From assembly GCA_019925795.1 (NCBI GenBank), contig CM034314.1, forward strand, positions 35,705,774 to 35,769,773: 64,000 nt of DNA, in the 5' to 3' direction. Of this stretch, positions 1 to 12,000 are shown piece by piece. Positions within the stretch are counted from its first letter, which is position 1. Every line of letters begins with the position of its first letter. Under the pieces are notes generated by a model that was not told the origin of the DNA, did not search any database, and saw nothing but the letters and a program-made list of their open reading frames with translations. Made by a program: the position numbers and the translations under genes. The DNA comes from Dendrobium chrysotoxum. Its lineage: Eukaryota > Streptophyta > Magnoliopsida > Asparagales > Orchidaceae.

Positions 1-637
1 GTCGTCCAGGTGAAATGCTCGGGACGATAAGGATTTTATATGTATCGTCTAGGATGATATGATCGAATCAATCAAATCTTAATTACTTTCCTTAATCACC
101 AGACTAATTTAGGCATGATTATAAAGGATCGTCTAGGATGATACATGTATCGTCCGAGATGATTAGACCAAAATTCTAAAAATAAAAACTTGCCTAACTT
201 AGTCTAGCGACTAAAAATTTCTAATTTGAACATATCGTCCTGTACGATGGGTCTATCGTCCAGGATGATCTGCTTAATCAAACTGACTTAACATGGTTGC
301 CCAAATTAGGGTTTCTATTTTCACTAGATCATCTAGGACATATGAATATCGTCCAGGATGATTTGATCAAAAATTGAACAGAAACTCTAACTCATTAAAA
401 CTCTCCCCCTGGGTGTGTATGTGTAAGGTTACTTAGCTTGGGGATCCGTTACATTACATTTGACTCAAGAAAAAGATAAAAAATTACATTGAACCTAAAA
501 ACACAACCAGACTGACTCGATCTTGAGCTGGCTTGAATTACAATTGATCCTGTGAACATGAATGGTTAGACACTCGAACAGAAATGAAAAGCTTTGCTAT
601 CATCAAAATCATAGTCCTTGAAACCAGATTTACAACA
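1..637 (-). mobile_element. Copia LTR, partial (downstream LTR of element F)
   Basis: The stretch aligns by eye with the outer part of the LTR at 4567-6207. Shared landmarks on the minus strand are a TGTTG(C/T)AAAT start, a gattttgatg block about 30 bases in, an aattgcaattc-like block and a purine-rich gggggagag block. The remaining 5 end of the LTR lies left of the window. It is full of short variants of cgtccaggatgat. The two LTRs are much more different than in Copia 1 (about a third of positions by eye). It may therefore be an old LTR, or an LTR from another member of the family joined here by deletion. It abuts RT coding sequence directly, with no polypurine tract. Confidence 0.6.
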
Positions 638-1180
638 TCATCAACATAAATATGGACAATCAGTAGTTCATCTCTTACCTTTTCCAGAAATAGGGTGGTG
701 TCTATGCTCTCCTTAACAAAGGTTGTTTCTAGTAGGAATGTGCTTAGTCTTTCATACCATGCCTTGGGTGCTTATTTTAGTCCATATAATGTCTTTTTAA
801 ATTTGAACGCATGATTAAGAAATTTTGAATTTTCAAAGCTTGGGAGTTATTCAACATACACATTTTCTTTTATTACGCCATTCAGAAATACACTTTTGAT
901 ATTCATTTGGAATAGTTTGAATCGCTTAAAGCAGGCAAATGCTAGCGGCACCTAATGGTATCTAATTTAGCTACAGGGGAAAAAGTCTCTTCAAAGTCAA
1001 TCTCTTCTATCTGATTATACCCCTTAACCACTAATCTTGCTTTATTTCTCACCACTACACTAGAATCATTCATTTTATTTTTGAAAACCCATTTAGTTGC
1101 AACCCCACTCTGGTCCTTAGGTCTTTCAACCAGCTCCTAAATATTATTCCTTACAAATTAATTTAACTCTTCTTGTATGG
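638..1180 (-). pseudogene. Copia reverse transcriptase fragment (element F)
   Basis: Minus-strand translation gives the Copia RT in order: NKARLV near the right end, FEETFSPVAKL, VFLNGVIKENVYV, TLYGLK-stop-APKAWYERL, then VHIYVDDV at the left end. YVDDV is the catalytic RT motif. The reading stops there: the next bases are the LTR start TGTTG. The rest of RT and all of RNase H are missing. Several stops and frame changes are present, so the fragment is dead. The break falls where the RT codons (gatgatgttg) and the LTR start (tgttg) share a few bases, which suggests a microhomology deletion. Confidence 0.85.
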
Positions 1181-2330
1181 CTAGGATCTAGAATTTATCA
1201 AATAAAATATTAAGATGAATGCATAGTGGCTTACCTCTTTTCTAAGTCCATGGCTAGTTCTAACACCATCAGATGGGTCTCCTAAGATCAGTTCTTTAGG
1301 ATGACTTGAAGAATATCTCCATTCTTTAGGCAGTGTATTTTCAGGTTCTACCCATTCCTCCTGATTTATAGATTCTACTACTTCGGTAATTTCTATCACT
1401 TCTTCTTCCACCCTAGACCCTTCAGAATTATTAGATTCATCAAATACAACATGAATGATCTCCTCTACTTCTAGTGTCCTTTTATTAATGTCTCTATAGG
1501 ATTTTTTAACATTTGAGTAACCTAGGAACACTCCTTTATCAGATTTTGGGTCAAACTTTCCTAGTTGAGACTTTTTATTATTCAGAATGAACACTTTACA
1601 TCTAAAGACATGAAGGTGAGAGAGGTTGGGTGTCCTTCCCTTAAAGATTTCATAGGGTGTCTTGTTCAACTTGGATCTAACATTAACCCTATTCAAAACA
1701 TAACTAGTTGTATTCACCGCTTCTACATAGAAGTATTTAGAAAGTGAGTATTCAACTAACATGGGTTTAGTTGCTTCTACTAGGATCTTATTCTTCCTTT
1801 TAGCTACCCCGTTCTATTGAGGGGTCCTAGGAGATAAAAAATTTTGATTTATCCCTTGCTCCTTACACTAAGATTCAAAATTTTCATTCTCAAATGCTCC
1901 ACCGTGGTCACTATAAATGGTCAGAATTTTACAGCCTAGTTTTCTCTGAATCCAAGTGGAAAAAGACCTAAACTCCTTGAATGATTCACTTTTATGAGAG
2001 AGAAATCTAACCAAAGTAAACCTTGAACAATCATTAATAATTACATACCCAAAGACTTTCCCTCCTAGGTTTGTAGTGCTAATTGGTCCAAAGAAATCCA
2101 TATGAAGAACTTTTAAAGGTTTCCTAGTGTTATTGTCTTTGATTGAGTGGAAGGAGTATTTAACTTGTTTCCCTAATTGATCGACATCACACATGTGATC
2201 CTTAGTAAACTCTAGTTTGGGAATTCCTCTCACTAAGTCTTTTTGGGTGATTTTTCTAATGCTTTTCATACTTACATGACACAATCTTCTATGCCATAAC
2301 TAGGATTCATCAACAATTATTTTTAAGCAA
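1181..2330 (-). pseudogene. Copia integrase (element F), degenerate
   Basis: From 2330 leftwards the minus strand encodes the pre-integrase zinc region (LWHRRLCH, then MCDVDQLGK) and the integrase core. The zinc region should end C-x2-C, but the last Cys is Asp. The first catalytic Asp (HMDFFGP) and the second (YSDHGGAFEN) are present. The Glu of GVAERKN has become Lys (GVAKRKN) near 1800-1815. The part from 1762 to 1181 is the integrase C-terminal half and the linker to RT, with the family strings KTPYEIFKGRTPNLSHLHVF and KELILGDPSDGVRT. Frames change between pieces. Compared with Copia 1 it is the same family but a different copy. Confidence 0.85.
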
Positions 2331-2710
2331 AGAGTAGTATCCAATTTAATGCAATTTAGATCAAGAATATAGACAAAATTGATTCTCCTTCCCTGTAAAA
2401 TAATTTTGTCATTTAAGCTTATTATACAGCTAGTAGATAGAAATTTTATGCTAAATCCTTTATCACATAGCTGGATGATGCTGAGTAGATTATGTTTCAA
2501 GCATCTACGAGTAAACCATTTTTAATGATGAAATTTTTGAAGTTGCTAATTATACTTGAGCCCACTACTCTCCTGGTGATGTTATCTCCAAGTGACACCT
2601 TGCCTCGAACCCTGGCCTCCAACGAAATAAATAAATGTGCATCTTCAATCATGTGCCTTGAACATCCTCTGTCTAGGTACCATATGCTCTCACGAGGCCT
2701 TTTGTGAGAG
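2331..2710 (-). pseudogene. Copia protease region (element F)
   Basis: A minus-strand frame reads WYLDRGCSRHM near 2645-2690. This matches the Copia aspartic protease active-site context WYLDSGCSRHM, but the catalytic D-S-G is D-R-G. Next come the ITRRVVG and FKNFIIKN strings seen in Copia 1, then the spacer before the pre-integrase zinc region. Stops and frame shifts are frequent, so no functional protease is encoded. Confidence 0.7.
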
Positions 2711-2789
2711 CACCCCTACAAAATCATTAGTGGTTAGATTTGGGAACCCAAACTTATTTGGGTTCCACCTTATGGAATGTGAGATGAGT

Positions 2790-4508
2790 TGATTGCATGT
2801 TATGCTATGAATTATGCAATTTTGGTCTCCACACTAAATATGTTCTATGGTGGATAGTACAAGTGTGGGAGATGTGTTCTAGCATGCCACAAGAAAAATA
2901 TCTAACTCCGAGAAAAGGATTTACTAATCTATATGGGTTATGGTGCCTCTTCCTAGGTTTGAATGATGCATGCTGTGGTGATGGATTATGTAACAGTGTA
3001 AGTGTAAGTGATGTTTTATTTTCTTGGAAAGCATTTAGCTTTATTTGTAAGAATTGGTTTGCACTTTCAAGAATTGAATTTTCAATTTTCAATGCAAGAT
3101 TTCTATCATCAACTTCATCTAAATATGCCTTTGATTTCTTAAATGAGTTTTTTAAATCAATATGGGACACTTTTAAGGATTTATGCTCATCAATTAGATC
3201 AAGATACTTTTTGTTTAAGATATCAAATTCTTCTAACAAAGCCATGTGATTGCTATCAAGAGTGGAGTGATCTTTCCTTAGGCATTCATGCTCTTTTTAC
3301 AGAATTGAAAAGTTAAATTTAACGCAGGCATGTGATTTTTTAAGGTTCCTATATGCAGCATAATTTTTTTTAGAAACTTCAAATAATTCATCATCGTTAA
3401 GTTTACATACATCCTCTTAGTTAGAATGATCAAGATGTTCATCATCCATTAAGTATAGGTTGGTTTCCTCCTCTTCTACTTCAGTTTTAGAAGAGTTTGA
3501 CATTGAGTCTACCCAAAAAGCCTTTTGAGTCCTTTGGTTGCCCTTCTTGAATTGAGATTTTTCTTCACCCTTCTCCTTACTTGGGTGAGCTTTAAGAGTT
3601 GGGCAATCAGACTTCAAGTGCTCTGGCTTCCTGCATTCAAAGCATATAATATTAGAAGAAATTTTAGCATTTTTACTATTCTTACCTTTATTCCATTGCT
3701 GATGACATTTTTTCTTTTTCTTTAAAAAGCTCTTAAATTGCCTAGTATCAGTGCAATGTCATCATCGTCTTATCTAGAAGAGTCACTGTCAGAATCAGTA
3801 GCCTTTAAAGCTATAGTTTTCTCTTCCTTCTTTTCACCTACATCAAGCTGCCTTTGACTCACTCCTTACTTGTAGGCAATGAGTGACCTAAGTAAGTTAT
3901 CAATAGAACAAAGATTTAGATCTTTAGATTCAGAAGTGGCAGTGATTTTTGCATCATAGGAAGAAGGTAAAAAATCCAAATTTTGTTAACTTTTTCATAA
4001 TTTGTAAGCTCTCTTCCTAAGGCATATAGGGATGTAATAATCTGAGTAAACCTAGCATACATTTCGGAAACAGATTCCCTATGTTTCATGTGAAAAGTTC
4101 ATAATCATGAAGAAGAATGTTTAGCCTAGATTGTTTTACTTCCTTTGGTCCTTCATATGTTATACAAAGTTTATCACAAATTTTTTTTCCAGTTAAACAA
4201 GTAAAAACATGCATGTAATCATCAAATTTTAAAGCACAAGAAAAATAATTCAAATATTTAGCATTCAGTTGGGCCAAACCTCTATCTTCTATGCTCCATT
4301 CAGAAAAGGGAAGGTCGGGTTTTATACCATTAACAAGGTGAGAAGGTGCATAATAACTTTCTTGAATTAATATCCATATGCAATAATCAATTGAATGTAA
4401 AAAGGTGGACAAGAAAATTTTCTAAAACTCAAAAGGAATATTATCAAATAGAGGTGGTCGTGTGATTGAATATCCTTCCATAGTATTACAATTACCAAAA
4501 TTAGCCAT
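2790..4508 (-). pseudogene. Copia gag polyprotein (element F), broken
   Basis: Gag starts at an ATG at 4508 (MANFGN...), 42 bases after the primer binding site. It runs through the UBN2-type gag domain (AQLNAKYLN, CITYEGPKEVK, DYELF) down to about 3900. There is one TGG-to-TAG-type stop near the start and later frame changes. A first zinc knuckle, CFECRKPEHLKSDC at about 3607-3650, keeps the full CX2CX4HX4C spacing. A coiled-coil stretch rich in Leu, Asn and Lys covers 3245-3000. A second knuckle, YFSCGMLEHISHTC, follows near 2860-2900 with its first Cys and one Gly changed. Having both knuckles matches Copia 1, whose second knuckle is intact. Confidence 0.8.
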
Positions 4509-4549
4509 GGATCTTTTTTCAAAAGTTTTCTAAAAGTTAATTTATGAAT

Positions 4550-4564
4550 CCTACTCTGATATCA
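4550..4564 (-). promoter_or_regulatory. Primer binding site of Copia F
   Basis: The minus strand reads TGATATCAGAGTAGG just inside the LTR, close to the TGGTATCAGAGC complementary to the 3 end of plant initiator Met-tRNA. The second G is A. It fixes the minus orientation of the element and the inner LTR edge at about 4567. Confidence 0.75.
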
Positions 4565-4566
4565 CT

Positions 4567-6207
4567 TAAAAGTTTGTGAAGGTTGTTAAACCTCTGAGAA
4601 CAAGCCCGAGGCTAACCAAGATGGGGGGTGAATTGGCTATTTTAAACAATTCTTTAACAAACAAAAAAATTAAAACCTCTTGATGAGGAAGCAGATCAGT
4701 TTTCACAATAACAAAAATATGAGATTTCAAACACAGAACAAATCACAAAAAAATGCGAAACTTAAATGCAGAAAAGTAAAATAGAAAGAATACACTAGAC
4801 TTATAGTGGTTCGGTCAACTTGACCTATATCCACTCCCGAGAAACATCCTTTCTAGGTATTCCAATAAAGTAGTGTCTATCCTTTTGCCTCCATAGTAAG
4901 GCGGAGAAGCCTTTACAAAATCTTTTCATCGACCCGATGAGGCAGAGTACCTTGAATCCATTTGCTACCTCTTGGAGTAAGCAGAGAACCTAAAAATCCT
5001 TTTACTCCCTCCTAGAGTAGGCAGAGAACCTTGGAATCCTTTTACTCCCTTCTGGAGTAGGCAGAGAACCTGGATCTGATGTTGATGAAAGTCTCCCCCC
5101 AAAGCCACCAAGGAACCAGAAAAGCAGCTTAATGAAGATGGTGGAAACCTTGCTTAAAGCAACCTTTGTGAATCCCTCACAACTCCCCCTCATAAGGATT
5201 TCTCTCTATCCTAAGCTCTCTCTCAGATCAACTCAGCAGCATAAGATTTTGTAATAAGTGTATTAGAAATCCTTTTAAAGTGGGCTTAAAAAAACCTTAA
5301 GTCTCAAGAAATCCTTCTGCTATTCATACAGTACAATACACGTATCGTACGGTATTATCAATGTAATTCAGAATCATCCAGCAAGTTCATGGAGGTGAAC
5401 TATTCAACCTTTGAACATTTCATATAGTAAGATCAAAATATCATACGGTACGAACTATAGAATTTTCTTCTATTTGTTTGGGATGATGCTTGGGATGTCC
5501 AACTTTGCACTCTATAAATTATGCAACACTTAGGATATCTTACCGTATGATCAGTACAAAAATTGTGGATTTCATTCGGTATGATGTCTGGGACAACCAA
5601 AGTTATACTCTGTTAATCATACAGGATGATTTAGATAATACGGTATAATTAATGACAATAATTATCCCAGATTTGATTGCTTGATATCACAGGGTTAATT
5701 AAGAAAGATTTTAATTAGGGCATACAGTACGATCCAAAACCTAGGGTATGATCTATATATAATTAGTATCTTCCTTAACCTTTGGCGAATAGGGTTTTGA
5801 TAGGGCTCAACAAATAATATAGTACAAATTAAAATTGTATAATACAAAAATAGATTGTATTATACAAATTAAATCGTACAATATGAATTACTTTAAAAAA
5901 TAAACTCTCTCAAAAACAATTTTCTCTCTTCCCCTGTTTGTGCAAAGTTACTCAGCAATGATATCCACCCAGTTACATGATATTGCTCAAAAAAGGAAAA
6001 AATACAAAAAAATTGAAAATACAGACTGTAACCCTTGTATACCCAGCCTTGAGCTAATCAGAATTGCAATTGAACGGTTGATTGAATTCTTGAAAGGTTA
6101 GTACACATAACACAAAATAAAATATCATAAAAATAAGTGAAAGAAGTAACAGACATAATAATGTTTGTTAACATCAAAATCACAGTACTTCAATCATATT
6201 TGCAACA
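4567..6207 (-). mobile_element. Upstream LTR of Copia F (about 1.64 kb)
   Basis: The LTR lies between the primer site and the LINE E RNase H sequence. On the minus strand it begins TGTTGCAAAT at 6207 and ends near 4567. Its length is close to the 1,633 bp of the Copia 1 LTRs. It shares with them the ttcaccccccatcttggtt-like inner end, the block GACCGAACCACTATAA (minus, about 4801-4820) and the repeated ggttctctgcc hairpin units (4887-5059). The outer half has many gtatgat/gtacgat variants. The insertion site is visible on the right: LINE A reads gttatgaagg where LINE E reads LTR then ttatgaagg. The matching TSD on the left is outside the window. Confidence 0.8.
4887..5059 (-). repeat. Hairpin repeat cluster in Copia F LTR
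   Basis: Units of about 40-50 bp each hold a short inverted repeat followed by a gcagagaacc block. Plus-strand stems are TACTCC/GGAGTA at 5043-5059, TACTC/GAGTA at 5003-5019, TCATCG/CGATGA at 4926-4940 and GCCT/AGGC at 4887-4902. The stems differ between units but stay self-complementary. The same unit type occurs in Copia 1 with TTCACC/GGTGAA stems. Confidence 0.6.
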
Positions 6208-6656
6208 TTATGAAGGAAATCCAATGCTTAAAATTTTTGAACATGAAAAAATTTGCAGGATTAGAACTAGAGTTCCCCCTAATATAATGAATCAAAAGCA
6301 TAACATCCACTTCAATCCAAACATTAGTGATACCTAAAGAAATACACAATTGAAGACAGTAAAAAAGAGCCTCAATTTTAGCTTTAATAGCAATTTTAGT
6401 ATTACTAGGACCCACAAAATCATTAATAATACCACCATAACCAGCATTCAAGTTGTTTATAGACCCATTAGTATAAAGCATAAAGCAACCCTCCAGAGGC
6501 TTTCCCCAATTAATAATTCTATCTTTGATAACAAAGGAAGGGAATTGAAAATTTAAACCAAACCTACAAGCAACCTGTTGAAAACCTTTAAAAGAGTCAC
6601 CTTTCAATAAATTAGTCACAAAAAGCTATAAAATTTTATCCTTAAGTTTAGAAAAG
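6208..6656 (-). pseudogene. LINE E: RNase H end of ORF2, truncated
   Basis: Minus-strand translation matches the RNase H domain of the other LINEs here: INWGKPLEGCF, then TNGSINNLNAGYGGII, KIEALFYCLQLCISLGITNVWIEVD and LIHYIRGNS. The first catalytic Asp (TDGS in LINE C) is Asn. The C-terminal end is cut by the Copia F LTR at 6207. The 5 side stops at about 6650, where homology with LINE A ends, next to the shared 14-bp target sequence. The fragment is therefore 5-truncated and dead. Confidence 0.85.
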
Positions 6657-6670
6657 ATTTATTGAAAATC
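6657..6670. repeat. Target site copy 1 (atttattgaaaatc)
   Basis: The 14 bases recur exactly at 13889-13902, bracketing LINE A, and with one change at 47270-47283 on the far side of LINE D. It serves as the 3-side TSD of LINE A. Confidence 0.7.
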
Positions 6671-8357
6671 CTTTTCTTTAGGTGAAACCCATGGAGGGGC
6701 TTACGCGATAATTAAAAAATAAAATATACTGTCCTTACCGGAGACCTTCAGTTCTCTAATAATCAGAAGAGCTATAGAATAAAGAAAAAAAAAGTTAATC
6801 AAAATTACAAAATATCTTAAGAAAATTCATGGGCGGCTAAGCGCCCACACCCAAAAGAGAAAGGAAAAATGATAAGCATTCAGCACAATCTTCCTGCCAA
6901 GAAAAGGAAATATGCAATCAACAACAATCAATAGGATATCCTGCAAAAGGAAGAGCCTGCACAAAAGACTAATAAAACAAGCAATAGTAGGATAATTAAA
7001 CTTCAAATAATAAAAGTTAGTGGCAGTATCACATATATTAACCAAAGTATCAAAGAGTTTATAATGAATAATAGACCCAGTGATCTTATTCCACCTCAAA
7101 AGATTTATCAAATCAATAGTATAAGTAGAAATCAATTCCGAACAATAGCTGTTAAATCAAATAGTGAAATAAGAAATGAAGTTTAATTCAGTGGAGACGG
7201 GCTACCCAACAATGAAGAAATCCATCCAAATGAAATAGGGATAATAACCAACATAGAATAATGGCAGTAATTCAAACAACAATACTAGATCGGGCAGCAA
7301 CAGTGACCCCAGAATAGATACCTAGGTAAACCATAAGGGCAATATCCCTGGAAATAGCATAAGTAATGTAACAATCAAGCAGAAACAAAATAAATTGATA
7401 AGAGTAAAGCAACCTCCTTAAATAGGATATCATGCTCAAGAAAAATAGATCTAAATCATTGAAGAACACAAGGAGAGAATAAGCCCAAAAATTATGAGAG
7501 AAGTAATAGCATATTACAAAAAACACCATATAAAGGCCCAACTTAGAGGCCATGATTATAGCATTAAGAGTCCCAATCTAAATATTAAATTGGTTCAGGT
7601 TAGAGATATAAGGATAATCCTAACCAATAAAAAAACATTGCTGCTTAAATCTAAATAATTCCAATACAGGTAGAGCAAACAACCACTAGATAAAGAAATA
7701 AACCCAGCGGATTCATAGCCAAATGAAAACCAGACAATCAGGAGAAGAGCATAGATACAACCAACTAGAAACTTACTAATAATGCAATCATTAAAATGAT
7801 TATCAAACACAAAAATTCTTATAAGAATAACAGACAGCTCATGAGAATCCAATTTGATCCAAGAAACCTTCTAAGAAATAAAATACCAAGAAACATTCTA
7901 GCATAGGTAGTAACCAACCAGAACCAAAACTCTTAACCCAACCACCCACCACATAGCCCTCTAAGTACCATAAGAGGTGAAGATGAGTAACAAAGGTGCC
8001 AAAAGTTAATATCCAGGTAATTATAATAATTATCTGACCCAAAAATGCTAAGACTAACCCAAAAAAAAAAACATCAAAATAAAAACTAAATAGCTCGACC
8101 AATAGCAAAAAACCCACCTGGACCAGAGCATAAAAACCCTCACTAGAAAATAGAACCAACCAAGAAATAGCTAGCTGAAGCAGAAGAATAAATATCCAAA
8201 AAGAAAAAAAAAGCCTCCAGCAAAAGAACCAACAGAAAATGATAATCCAAGAAACAATAGGCCAAAACCCACTAACTAACATAAAGGAAAAATCAACGGC
8301 ACCAAGAAGCATCAGAATAACAAAACAGCAGAGCCCAAAGAGAAAGGACAGCTAGTT
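6671..8357 (-). other. 3 untranslated tail of LINE A
   Basis: About 1.69 kb between the ORF2 stop (near 9046, before LINE G landed) and the element end. It aligns by eye with the tails of LINE B (47284-49044) and LINE C (53235-54901), for example around tggatattaactt on the minus strand. The sense strand is T-rich, so it shows open frames of hydrophobic residues (up to 157 codons at 8312-7839). These are not conserved as protein between copies, and I do not call genes here. Confidence 0.7.
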
Positions 8358-9042
8358 TTTTTTTTTTTTTTGAGAAAATGCAAATAGCATTAACAATGAA
8401 AAAAGAAGGCCTAATGCAAAGTACTAAGTGATAGAAAAACTATCACAATCCTCCTTTAGCAAAGAAAAAAAAATTGGAGGAACCTTATTGCCACTAAACT
8501 CATCCCAATAAAAATCACCACCTAAAGCAAAGTTGGCACAATAATCTGCCAACTTATTACAATTTCAATAAGTAAAATGAAATAAAAAACTTAGAAAATC
8601 TTGAAGAAAAGACAAGTCCTCTTTTACATCCTTATTCGTATCCCTAAGTCCTTTTCCAACCGAGTCTTGTAAGTACCTGATGATATTATAATTATCTCCC
8701 TCAATTATAATACCATTAGCTTCGATCATCCATTCTTTGATAACCTTCTTTAAGGAGTGAAAAGCTAACAGTTCCAAATAGCCATTGTCCCAATGCATAT
8801 ATTTGAATCCAAAAGAAGCAAGGAATCTCCCCTTATGATCTCTAAAGACTCCGCCAATACCAGCCTCATAAGATTGTAATAATGTAGCATCAATGTTGAC
8901 TTTAATCCATCCGGGAGGAGGAGGGTGCCAAGAATGAAAAGACAGCCTAAGCTGATTAACACTCTAGTGATCCGAATAAAGATTAACCTTCAACGACATA
9001 GAAGCATGACTAATAGCATTAGAAGCAATAAAACCCAATCCA
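8358..9042 (-). mobile_element. LINE G: 5-truncated LINE tail inside LINE A
   Basis: A second LINE family, minus strand, with a poly(A) tail seen as a T-run at 8358-8371. The direct repeat agctagtt flanks it at 8350-8357 and 9043-9050. Without it, LINE A aligns continuously with LINE B. Translation gives an RNase H of the other plant type: GWIKVNIDATLLQSYEAGIGG, FRDHKGRFLASF, ELLAF, and IIIEGDNYNIIRYL, then a stop and poly(A). The first Asp (NIDA) and the Asp of EGDN are visible. One internal stop is present. Confidence 0.85.
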
Positions 9043-9045
9043 AGC

Positions 9046-12000
9046 TAGTTAAAATGAATATAAGGGAGGCTAGATTGATCTAATATAACCATCCTTTTAA
9101 GCTCCCTAAGTAAAGATTGTTTTGTAAATTCAGTAAGCCATTCAAATTACACCCAAATTTAGCTAGGGAATCATCAACATCTTTTCCTTTCTACAAAATA
9201 TGAGAAATAGAGAAAGTTATGAAGGAAAGCCAATGCTTAATATCTCTTAACATGTAAAGTTTTTTAGGATTAGAAATAGAGTTCCCCTTAAGATAATGAA
9301 TCAAAAGCATAGCATCCACTTCATTCCAAACATTAGTGATACCTAAAGAAATGCACAATTGAAGACCGTAAAGAAGAGCCTCAATTTTGACTTTAATAGC
9401 AGTATTAGCATTACTAAGATCCACAAAGGCAGTAATAAAATGGCCATTAAAATCTCCAATAATACCACCATAACCAACATTCAAGTTGTTCATAGACCCT
9501 TAAGTATTAAGCTTAAAGCAACCCTCTAGCGGCTTCCTCCAATTAATAATTCTGTCTTTGATAACAGAGGAAGGGGTTTGAAAGCTTAAACAAAACTCAG
9601 AAGCAACATGATGAAAGCTTTTAAAGGAGTCACCATTCAATAAATTAGCCACAAACAACTATAAAATTTTATCCTTAACTTTAGAAATAATACTTAAAGC
9701 ATTCACCTTAATTTTTTCATGCTTAGACTCGTTCCTACTTCTCCATAAAAATCGATAAATAATAATAGGTAAAGTGTTCCTAATATGACCTTTAGTAGGA
9801 ATGAACCACTCATTAAGAAGATTAGAGATAGAATTATAACAAGTAGCAGATTGCACATTAAACATGTTGTCAAAATATAACCAAACTTTCATAGCAATAG
9901 GGCCTTGTATAAAAAGATGATTAAGGTTTTCAATATGATAACATCATTGGAATTTAGAGACTATGTAAAAACCTTTTCTTAATAAAATAGAATCCAAAGG
10001 CAAGTAATTATGCAAAATCCTCCATAAAAGAATAGAATAAGAAGGAGGAATACTGGTATTCCTGATAGTCGAATAAAGCAAACCTTTAGGATAGGCTTGC
10101 CTAGTGAAATTTCAAAACTGCTTAATAGTAAACTTACCATCATTAGAGAGTTTAAACAAAATGTAGTCCTCAATATCCAAATGATTGGGAATATTGAGAA
10201 TAATATTGATAGTAAAATTTGGCACATTATTAGCAAGTAAATCAATATTCCAACTCCCATTATTAATAAAATCCTTGACTTTGCAGTCAGAAGTGGAGTG
10301 AATGTTTAAAAGACTACAAATTGAGAAATTACCCAACCATTTATCTTACCAAAATATGTTGCTAGCCCCCATACCCCATAAATTCTTTAGCCTTCTACTT
10401 AATGGAACATAATATTTTTCAGTTAAAAGAATCATCTTGTTTAAAATAATAATTGAGAGGGTATTTCCCAACACAATACTTAGAGACCATAAAATTGGCC
10501 CACAAGCTATTCTTAGATCTAAAGGCATACCTGAGTTTATGATAAAAAGCTTTGGACATATTAGTTAAAGTTTTAAAGCCTAATTTTCCTTCAATAATGA
10601 CCCCATAACAGTTTTTCCAAGATCCCCATAAAATAGCTTGTTTACCATCTTTCACACCCAGATGAATTTATTAAATAAAGTCTACATTCTATGACAAACA
10701 TTTAAAGTAGGACATAAAGTATGAAACATATAGATAGGAATAGAAAATAAGACATTTTTAATAAGAACAAGTCTCCACCAAAAGAAAGGAAATTAAAAGC
10801 CCAAGAAGAAAGTTTCTTGTAAATCATAGTAAAAATGTCATCAAATAAATAGGAATATTTCTTACCCTTGTAAAGAGGCGCACCCAAGTACTTCATCGGT
10901 AAATTTTTTGGGGTAAACCCAAATTTGTTTCAATACTAGTAATCCTCCTTGGGGATATAGATTTTACAGGACTAAAACAACTCTTGGAAGGGTTAAAAAT
11001 CAACCCACTAGCAAGCTAAAACTTGTTGAGGAATTTAAAAAGAATGTAAAGTATTTTAATAGAACCATTAGTAAAAATAATAAAATCATCAACAAAACTC
11101 AAATGGGTAATAGGAAAACTACTAGTAGTTCTAAATTCTAGATTAGGGTGAAATCTAAAAGATCATTAAGACCTTTAGATAAGTATTCCACAACAATAAT
11201 ACGGAGTGCAGGAGATAGAGGGTCTCCCTGCCTCAGCCCATGAGAAGATAAATAGCCATGAGACTTACCATTCACTATAACAGAAAAGAAATAATTCTCA
11301 ATACTATTCTTGATCAGATTAATCAATTGCATATTGAAACCAAAATGCTTTAAGATAGTATAAAGAAAATCCGAATTTAAATTGTCATATGCTCTGGCAA
11401 TATCAACTTTAAAAATAATATTACCCCCATATACATTAGCTTGCAAATCATGAACTAATTCTTAGGTAAGCAGAACATTATCAAATATAGACCTTCCTTT
11501 AGCAAAACCCATTTTCTCCAAAGAGATAATTTTAGGTAAAAGTATAGCTAACCTACCCATGATGATTTTGGAAATGAGTTTATTGAGAAAGGAGCATAAA
11601 CTAATGGGACGATAATCATTCCAAAAATTAATGGCATTAGACTTAGGAATTAAAGCTATAGAAGTAGAAGTGAAAAATTTAGCAATAAGGTTTCCCAATA
11701 AGAAATCCACAGCAACACTGACAAGGTCCTCTTTAAAAATAGACCAAGACTTTTGAAAGAACTTAGTGGTGAACCCATCAGGGCCAACCATAAAATCAGA
11801 GTTCATACCTTTCATGGTCTAACAAATTTCCTTTTCGGAAGGAACCTTACTCAATAATAAATTATCCTCCTCAGTAATAACAGTAGGAATAAAAGAAAAA
11901 TCAATGATCAAATTTGGACAAAAAGCTTTATTAAATGCTTTTTTAAAGTAATCAATACTAGAAGCAAAAATTAAATCAAGATTTTTAATAACAGTACCAT

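Noticed and set aside
5002..5193. 63-codon frame in the Copia F LTR
   Set aside because: It runs through the LTR hairpin repeats and lacks a counterpart in the Copia 1 LTRs.
7839..8312. 157-codon hydrophobic minus-strand frame that looks like a membrane protein
   Set aside because: It lies in the T-rich LINE A tail. The aligned region of LINE B does not keep the amino acids, so the hydrophobicity reflects base composition.
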